DNA of 19,498 bases. Origin: Kutzneria sp035492655 (lineage in GTDB: Bacteria > Actinomycetota > Actinomycetes > Mycobacteriales > Pseudonocardiaceae). Location: positions 1 through 19,498 of the forward strand of contig DATJJB010000163.1 in NCBI GenBank assembly GCA_035492655.1, read 5' to 3'. Position 1 is the stretch's first letter, and every line of letters begins with the position of its first letter. The notes under the pieces were generated by a model that saw only the letters and a list, made by a program, of their open reading frames with translations, had not been told where the DNA came from and did not search any database. This document shows, one piece after another, positions 15,108 through 19,498 of this stretch. The translations under genes were made by a program, and so were the position numbers.

Positions 15108-15522
15108 CGGCCAGCCGATCCATCAGCTCGGCCGCGTCGGCCAGCAGCTGACGCTCGGCCGGCGACAGCCGGATGTCCATCGCCTTGGCCAGCCAGAGCT
15201 CACGGGCCTGCATGTCCTCGGACAGCGCGGCCAGCCCCTGCTCGGTGATGCCGATGACGGCCTGCCGGCGGTCCAGCGGGTCCGGCCGGCGGGCGATCAG
15301 GCCGTCGGCCGCCAGCGCGGCCAGCGTCCTGGTCAGCGACTGCGGCTGGATCCGCTCCAGGTCGGCCAGGTCACCGGCGCACATCTCGCCGTTGCGCCAG
15401 AGCTGGGCCAGTACGCTGATCTTGGTCGGGGCCAGCGCGTCGGCCGGCCGCTCCGCGCGCAGCCGGCGGGACAGCCGGACCACCGCGGACCGGATCCGGC
15501 GCACGTTCTCGTCACGGGGCAC
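15100..15522 (-). CDS. MarR family transcriptional regulator
   Basis: This 140-residue regulator has the winged helix-turn-helix of the MarR family at about 32-100. The recognition helix region is in RIQPQSLTRTLAALAADGLI, and the wing is in RRPDPLDRRQAVIGIT with the typical D-x-x-D-R-R pattern. Flanking N- and C-terminal helices should form the dimer interface. C48 is its only cysteine, so single-cysteine redox sensing is possible but unproven. It is the first gene of a two-gene unit with the ABC exporter (8-base overlap), so ligand-relieved repression of the exporter is the expected job. The GTG start at 15522 lies 6 nt after a TANNNT -10 box and directly next to a perfect inverted repeat, its likely operator. 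Confidence 0.9.
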   Translation of the reverse strand: MPRDENVRRIRSAVVRLSRRLRAERPADALAPTKISVLAQLWRNGEMCAGDLADLERIQPQSLTRTLAALAADGLIARRPDPLDRRQAVIGITEQGLAALSEDMQARELWLAKAMDIRLSPAERQLLADAAELMDRLADD

Positions 15523-15547
15523 GTTAGTACGCTACGTCGTACTAACG
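15522..15547. promoter_or_regulatory. MarR operator: perfect 10-bp-arm inverted repeat
   Basis: CGTTAGTACG (15522-15531) and CGTACTAACG (15538-15547) are exact reverse complements around CTACGT. The repeat ends on the first base of the marR GTG and covers the predicted marR -10 box, so a bound dimer would block initiation of the marR-exporter transcript. Confidence 0.8.
15529..15534 (-). promoter_or_regulatory. -10 box TAGCGT for marR, inside the operator
   Basis: On the minus strand TAGCGT is followed by 6 nt (ACTAAC) and the GTG start. It fits TANNNT at leaderless spacing; no ribosome site is present and no clear -35 is seen. Confidence 0.5.
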
Positions 15548-15563
15548 CCCCGGCGCGACCGGT

Positions 15564-16139
15564 TTACGGTGTCGACGGCTTTTTGGCCTGGAACCGGAAA
15601 GCTCCCTCTCGCAGCGTGACCGTGACGTCCTCGAAGCCGGCCGTCCGCAGCCGCGCCGGCAGCTCGTCCGGGTCGACGACGTTCATCGTGTCGCCGATGT
15701 GCAGCAGCCGGAACCGGAGGCTCAGCCGACTGTCGCTGCCGGCGAACACGCCGCCCGGCCGCAACACGCGGAACGCCTCGGCGAAGATCCCGTCCTGCAT
15801 CGGCCTCGTCGGCACGTGATGCAGCATGGTGAAGCAGACGACCGAGCTGAACTCCTGGTCCGGCAACGACATCCGGCTGCCGTCGCCGTGCAGGATCTTG
15901 GCCTTGCCGTCGAATTCCCGTTGCAGGTCCTTGGCCGATCGCGCGTCCACCTCCACTGCCGTGACGTTCGGCGCCAGGTCGACCAGGACCCGGGTCGTGG
16001 CCCCGTATCCCGGCCCGATCTCCAGCAGGTTCGCGCCCAGCTCCACGCCGGTCAGCGACCACGGCAGGCTGCGCTCACGCACGTTCGTCGCCCAGCCCTG
16101 GGAAGAACAGATCCTCCGGTGCATGAAGTTCATCGGCAT
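15564..16139 (-). CDS. Class I SAM-dependent methyltransferase
   Basis: This 191-residue cytosolic protein has the Rossmann-type methyltransferase fold. Motif I is LLEIGPGYGATTR (38-50), the acidic ribose-binding end of strand 2 is AVEVDA (61-66), and the motif II/III region includes ILHGDGSRMSLPD. FTMLHHVP and FRVLRPGGVF are typical of the methyltransferase-11 type. The protein starts MPMNFMHRRICSS, a beginning shared by a group of small actinobacterial methyltransferases. The acceptor is unknown. ATG 16139 is preferred because a TAGCGT -10 box lies 7 nt upstream; ATG 16133 is possible. It is divergent from an AraC regulator across 55 bases. Its stop lies 42 bases before the marR start, so it could read into the marR-exporter unit, although marR has its own operator. 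Confidence 0.88.
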   Translation of the reverse strand: MPMNFMHRRICSSQGWATNVRERSLPWSLTGVELGANLLEIGPGYGATTRVLVDLAPNVTAVEVDARSAKDLQREFDGKAKILHGDGSRMSLPDQEFSSVVCFTMLHHVPTRPMQDGIFAEAFRVLRPGGVFAGSDSRLSLRFRLLHIGDTMNVVDPDELPARLRTAGFEDVTVTLREGAFRFQAKKPSTP

Positions 16140-16146
16140 GTCGTCG

Positions 16147-16152
16147 ACGCTA
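16147..16152 (-). promoter_or_regulatory. -10 box TAGCGT for the methyltransferase gene
   Basis: The minus strand reads TAGCGT, 7 nt, ATG. No ribosome site is present, consistent with a leaderless transcript. The hexamer is identical to the one ahead of marR. Confidence 0.5.
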
Positions 16153-16180
16153 GGACCGCGGCGCGTTGTCCGCTACCGAG

Positions 16181-16186
16181 TAGACT
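16181..16186 (+). promoter_or_regulatory. -10 box TAGACT for the AraC regulator gene
   Basis: TAGACT is followed by 8 nt and ATG 16195 without a ribosome site. It shares the 55-base gap with the divergent methyltransferase promoter, so one bound regulator could affect both. Confidence 0.5.
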
Positions 16187-16194
16187 GACACACG

Positions 16195-16911
16195 ATGTCG
16201 CGAGACGGACAGGCCCTGATGGTGCTCAGCGTGACCATGCCCAAGGGGCAGTGGTTCGACTGGCACGTGCATCCCGAGCACCAGTTCGCGTGGGCGGCCG
16301 AGGGCATGCTCACCGTCCAGATCGGCGACGCCGCCTATGTGCTGCCGCCATCGCGGGCCCTGTGGATCCCGGCCGGCACCCTGCACCGCACCGGTGCGGC
16401 CAGCGCGTCGTCCATGCACAGCGTCTACTTCGGCGGACGGCAATGGGTCCAGCCAACCGTGGTCGCCGTCGGGCCCCTGCTGGCCGAGCTCATCCGCCAC
16501 CTCGCCGACCTGACGCTGCCCACCGCTCCCCGCCGCCGCGCCGAGGCCGTGCTCCGCGACCTGCTCGTGCCGGTCCCCGTCTCCACCATCCACGTCCCGA
16601 CGGTGTCGAAACGCCTGTCCTTGATCGCCCGAGCCCTCACCGACGACCCCGCCGATGACCGTGATCTGGCCGCATGGGGCCGGCTGGTCGGGGCCTCTTC
16701 TCGTACGCTGGCAAGGGCTTTCGTCGCCGAGACCGGCATGACCTTCGGCGCCTGGCGCACCCAGGTCCGCCTGCTCGCGTCCCTGCCGCTGCTCGCCGCC
16801 GGCATGCCCGTCGCGACCGTCGCCCGCCGCGTCGGCTACGCCACCCCCAGCGCCTTCGTCGCCGCCTTCCGCCGGGTCACCGACACCACCCCGGGCGCCT
16901 ACTTCAGCTGA
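16195..16911 (+). CDS. AraC family regulator with N-terminal cupin domain
   Basis: This 238-residue protein has a cupin sensor domain (about 8-90) with H24, H26 and H29 in FDWHVHPEHQF and an AWAAEGMLTVQIGDAAYVLP strand set. An AraC DNA-binding domain follows (about 150-238) with two helix-turn-helix units: LAAWGRLVGASSRTLARAFV, and MPVATVARRVGYATPSAFVA ending FRRVTDTTPGAYF. The order and length match the short cupin-AraC group that includes NimR-type regulators of efflux genes. Divergence from the methyltransferase suggests it controls that gene. The ATG is placed by the -10 box 8 nt upstream. Its last 13 bases overlap the convergent epimerase gene. Confidence 0.9.
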   Translation: MSRDGQALMVLSVTMPKGQWFDWHVHPEHQFAWAAEGMLTVQIGDAAYVLPPSRALWIPAGTLHRTGAASASSMHSVYFGGRQWVQPTVVAVGPLLAELIRHLADLTLPTAPRRRAEAVLRDLLVPVPVSTIHVPTVSKRLSLIARALTDDPADDRDLAAWGRLVGASSRTLARAFVAETGMTFGAWRTQVRLLASLPLLAAGMPVATVARRVGYATPSAFVAAFRRVTDTTPGAYFS

Positions 16912-17840
16912 ACGTCGAGCTCGCCGTGGTCGATGAGCCAGCGAACCGATTCCAGCACGGCCGCCTCGGGCTCGTACCGCGGCTGGTAGCCCAGCAGCCG
17001 CACGGCCTTGTCGATGGAACAGACCTGGCTGCGTAGCAGGTGACCCCAGCTGGCGTCGGCGTGCTCAGCCGAGGTCGACGCGCGGAATTCCTCCCACGAC
17101 ACGGATTCCAGCGTCGCGGTCCGGCCGAACCAGCCGGCGGCGATCTCGGCGTAACCGCGGATGTTCAACGCCGTCGCGGCCACCACGTTGAAGTCCTCGC
17201 CGGCGGCGGCGTCACGGTTGGCGATGGCCAGCTCGAAGGCCTGGGCGACGTCGTCGGCGTGCACGTGGTTCAGGTGCTCGGCCCCGATTCCGGGCACCCG
17301 CAACGGTTGTCCCGTCGAGAGGGTGTGCCAGACGGTCGGGTCGAGGTTGCCGAGCGGGCCGATCGGATGCCAGCCGGGACCGACGATGTGCCCGGGATGC
17401 AGCGAAGTGGTGACGAGGTCGGTCTCGGCCTTCAGCATCCGGGCGATGGCGGCCTTGTTGATGCCGTACTCGCCGATCGGCGGCGTGCCGGCGTCTTCGA
17501 GGATCGGGGCCTTGTGACTCGGGCCGTAGCGCCAGATCGAGCCGCAGTGCAGGAGATGCCCGACCTCGCCGCGCAGCCGCTCGACCAGCGCGGTCGCCGA
17601 TTCCAGCGTGAAGCAGATCAGGTCGACGACCACGTCGGGCCGCGGCTCGGCCACCCGGTCGTCGAAGCCGTCCTGCTCCCGATCGGCGGCGATCCGCCGC
17701 ACCTGCTGCCATTCCGGCGCGTCGGCATAAGGAGCGCTGCTGCCGCGGCTGATGTTGACGACCTCATGCCCGGCACGAACCAGCCGCGGCACGAGAAACG
17801 TGCCGATGTGCCCGCTGCCACCAATAACCACGATCTTCAC
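16899..17840 (-). CDS. NAD-dependent epimerase/dehydratase-like (extended SDR) protein
   Basis: This 313-residue protein has an N-terminal Rossmann fold. Nucleotide motif G7-G8-S9-G10-H11-I12-G13 follows MKIVVI, and VVDLICFT closes an internal strand. Extended-SDR active-site residues are S101 in HCGSIWRYG and Y125/K129 in EYGINKAAI. LHPGHIVGPGWHPIGP and a VHADDVAQAFELAI segment are typical of epimerase-type SDRs that act on nucleotide sugars or other NAD(P)-bound substrates. The C-terminal half forms the substrate domain; substrate cannot be read from sequence. GTG 17840 overlaps the stop of the upstream metallopeptidase gene as GTGA (4 bases). The long open frame further upstream (to 18767) is a shadow of that gene. 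Confidence 0.87.
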   Translation of the reverse strand: MKIVVIGGSGHIGTFLVPRLVRAGHEVVNISRGSSAPYADAPEWQQVRRIAADREQDGFDDRVAEPRPDVVVDLICFTLESATALVERLRGEVGHLLHCGSIWRYGPSHKAPILEDAGTPPIGEYGINKAAIARMLKAETDLVTTSLHPGHIVGPGWHPIGPLGNLDPTVWHTLSTGQPLRVPGIGAEHLNHVHADDVAQAFELAIANRDAAAGEDFNVVAATALNIRGYAEIAAGWFGRTATLESVSWEEFRASTSAEHADASWGHLLRSQVCSIDKAVRLLGYQPRYEPEAAVLESVRWLIDHGELDVQLK

Positions 17841-19474
17841 GTCAGCAACCCCGCCAGTTCGGAAGTCAGCAGATCCAGGCCCATCGGCCCGAGGTCCAAG
17901 GCCGTGCTGTGGAACGTCCGCAGCTCGAAACGCGACCCCTGGCGGGCCCGGGCGTCGGCCCGGGCGGCGAGCCAGGCCCGCTCGCCGACCTTGTACGCGA
18001 TGGCCTGACCGGGCAGGCCCAGGTAACGGTCGACCTCGTAACGGGCGAACTCGACGCCGCCCATGGCGCCGGACCGGGCGGCGACGAACTCGACGGCCAG
18101 CTCCGGAGTCCACACGGCACCGTCGTGGAAACCCACCCCGGCCGGGATCGGCAGTTCGAGGTGCAGTCCGATGTCGACGACGACCCGAGCGGCCCGAAGC
18201 TGTTGCCCGCCGGCGAACATGCCCATCCGGTGCGCCGGCAGCTCGTAGTAGCCGAGCTCGTCCATGAGCTTCTCGGCGTAGAGGCCCCAGCCCTCGCCGT
18301 GCCCGGGGTGCAGCTCGGCGCTCAGCCGCTGGAACCGGTTGAGGGTACGGGTGTTGAGCACGTTGAGCCCCAGCTGGAGGTGGTGCCCGGGCACGCCCTC
18401 GTGGAACATCACCGACGGCACCGACCAGGTGGCCGGCTCGTCGGAGGTCATCGAGTACCACACGGTCCCGGGCCGGCTGAGGTCCTCGGCCGGGGCCAGG
18501 TAGTAGACGCCGGTGTTGGTCGCCGGCACCCGGCAGTCCAGCCGCCGCAACGGTTCCGGGATGTCGAAGTGGGTGCCGTCCAGATCGGCGATGGCCTTGT
18601 CGGCCAGCTCCTGGATCCAGCCACGGAACTGCTCGGCCCCGCGCACCCGATGGGCCGGATCGGCGTCGAGGGCGGCCAACACGGCCGGCAGCGGCTCGCC
18701 GGGCAGGATCTCCGCGCCGACGGCGCGCATCTCGGCCTGCAGCCGGGCCAGCTCCTGCCAGCCCCACTCGTACGTCTCCAGCAGGTCGACCTGGCTGCCG
18801 AGGTGGTTGCGGGCCTCCAGGGCGTAGCGCTCACGGCCGACCGCGTCGCGCGCCGGAGCGTTCGGGGCCAAATCGTCGGACAGGTAGGACGCGAACTCCA
18901 CCAGCGCCGCGCCGGCCCGCTCGGTCTCGGCCCGGTAGGTCGACGGCAGAGTGCCGAGGTAGTCGGCGAATTCCTTGCTCTGCCGGGCACAGTTGACGAC
19001 CTGGCGCACGGCCGACACGCGCCCCTGTTGCCGGCCCCGCTCCAACGACGCCCGCAGCCCGGAAAGCGCTTGCGGGATGCCGGCCAGTCGCGACCGCATG
19101 TCCTCGACCACGGTGCGATCGCCCTGGTCCAGCACCTCGATCGCCTGCCGCAGCAGCTGCGGCGGACTGGTGATGGTGTTCAGGTCGGCGTCAACACAGC
19201 CGGCGGCGAACCGGGCCAGATCGATCTCCAGCCGGTCCCGCAGCACCGCCGCGGCCCGCCGCTGCGCGTCCGTGTGCACGGGTGTGCTGGTCAGCTCGGC
19301 GAGAGTCCGCTCGGCCAGCTCGTGCCGGGCCGCGAAGCCCGCCGGGCTGTAGTCGGTCAGCTCGCCGTCTTGACCGGCGATGCCCATCATGGCCGCGGCA
19401 CAGGGGTCGGCCGCGGCGAACTCGCCCACGTACCGGTCGGACAGCGCATCGACGTCGCTCACCGGAGCGAGCAT
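17837..19474 (-). CDS. DUF885 family zinc metallopeptidase-like protein
   Basis: This protein of 545 residues (541 if GTG 19462 is the start) is of the DUF885 family, soluble helical proteins related to M3/M32-type zinc peptidases. The zinc motif is H358-E359-G-V-P-G-H364-H365 in FHEGVPGHHLQ, with the downstream Glu ligand candidate E394 in HGEGWGLYAEKLMDELG. RAARVVVDIGLH and YLGLPGQAIAYKVGE near the C-terminus are further family hallmarks. No signal peptide is seen, so it is probably cytosolic. The start is probably GTG 19462 rather than ATG 19474: the ATG lies inside a TATGCT -10 box that ends 7 nt before the GTG. It is translationally coupled to the SDR gene downstream. No physiological substrate is established for the family. 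Confidence 0.9.
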   Translation of the reverse strand: MLAPVSDVDALSDRYVGEFAAADPCAAAMMGIAGQDGELTDYSPAGFAARHELAERTLAELTSTPVHTDAQRRAAAVLRDRLEIDLARFAAGCVDADLNTITSPPQLLRQAIEVLDQGDRTVVEDMRSRLAGIPQALSGLRASLERGRQQGRVSAVRQVVNCARQSKEFADYLGTLPSTYRAETERAGAALVEFASYLSDDLAPNAPARDAVGRERYALEARNHLGSQVDLLETYEWGWQELARLQAEMRAVGAEILPGEPLPAVLAALDADPAHRVRGAEQFRGWIQELADKAIADLDGTHFDIPEPLRRLDCRVPATNTGVYYLAPAEDLSRPGTVWYSMTSDEPATWSVPSVMFHEGVPGHHLQLGLNVLNTRTLNRFQRLSAELHPGHGEGWGLYAEKLMDELGYYELPAHRMGMFAGGQQLRAARVVVDIGLHLELPIPAGVGFHDGAVWTPELAVEFVAARSGAMGGVEFARYEVDRYLGLPGQAIAYKVGERAWLAARADARARQGSRFELRTFHSTALDLGPMGLDLLTSELAGLLT

Positions 19475-19475
19475 A
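19470..19475 (-). promoter_or_regulatory. -10 box TATGCT ahead of the DUF885 gene
   Basis: On the minus strand TATGCT (near-perfect -10) is followed by CGCTCCG and GTG 19462. The hexamer contains the ATG that would otherwise be taken as start. The -35 region falls at the window edge and cannot be judged. Confidence 0.55.
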
Positions 19476-19498
19476 GGTGCTCGACGCCGCGAAGGTGG

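Noticed and set aside
17838..18767. N-terminal extension of the epimerase frame up to 18767
   Set aside because: The extension lies wholly within the DUF885 gene, is Arg/Gly/Ala-rich and precedes a complete Rossmann start at GTG 17840.

Overview
The window reads as chromosomal DNA of a high-GC actinobacterium. Coding regions have strongly GC-biased third positions, several starts are GTG, genes commonly overlap by 4-13 bases, and many starts sit 6-8 nt behind a TANNNT -10 box, as in actinobacterial leaderless mRNAs. The gene content (efeOB, a CU044_5270-type partner of an ECF sigma factor, a MarR/ABC exporter unit) would suit Pseudonocardiaceae, but that placement is inference. I see no rRNA, tRNA, CRISPR, insertion sequence or phage gene.

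Layout. (1) 1-1728, minus: an iron-uptake pair, efeO followed by efeB; efeB runs off the left edge. (2) 1834-5198, plus: a two-gene operon of an unrecognised 771-residue protein with the look of a polysaccharide lyase, overlapping by 4 bases a GH88/GH105-type unsaturated uronyl hydrolase. Neither has a signal peptide. An inverted repeat covers the start of the first gene. (3) 5478-8916, plus: a membrane acyltransferase (family 3), a DUF6881 protein and a secreted GH30-type glycosidase with a ricin-B lectin domain. With region 2 this makes a carbohydrate-themed block. (4) 8906-10239, minus: an ECF-like sigma factor and its membrane partner. Divergent from it is an L,D-transpeptidase lipoprotein (10238-10921), whose ATG interlocks with the annotated sigma ATG. 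(5) 11075-11509, plus: an OsmC peroxidase with a clear promoter. (6) 11484-15522, minus: marR plus a fused 1207-residue ABC exporter with one canonical and one degenerate ATPase site; a perfect 10-bp-arm inverted repeat abuts the marR start. (7) 15564-16911: a SAM methyltransferase and an AraC regulator, divergent over a 55-base gap with two predicted leaderless promoters. (8) 16899-19474, minus: a DUF885 metallopeptidase followed by an NAD-dependent epimerase-like protein, overlapping by 4 bases.

The observation most worth pursuing is region 2. An uncharacterised probable toroid-fold protein is translationally coupled to a hydrolase whose family removes the unsaturated uronic acid that polysaccharide lyases create. 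This makes the first protein a candidate for an undescribed lyase (or related uronate-active) family. The second is the MarR/ABC unit, where both the operator and the split of catalytic residues between the two ATP sites can be read directly.
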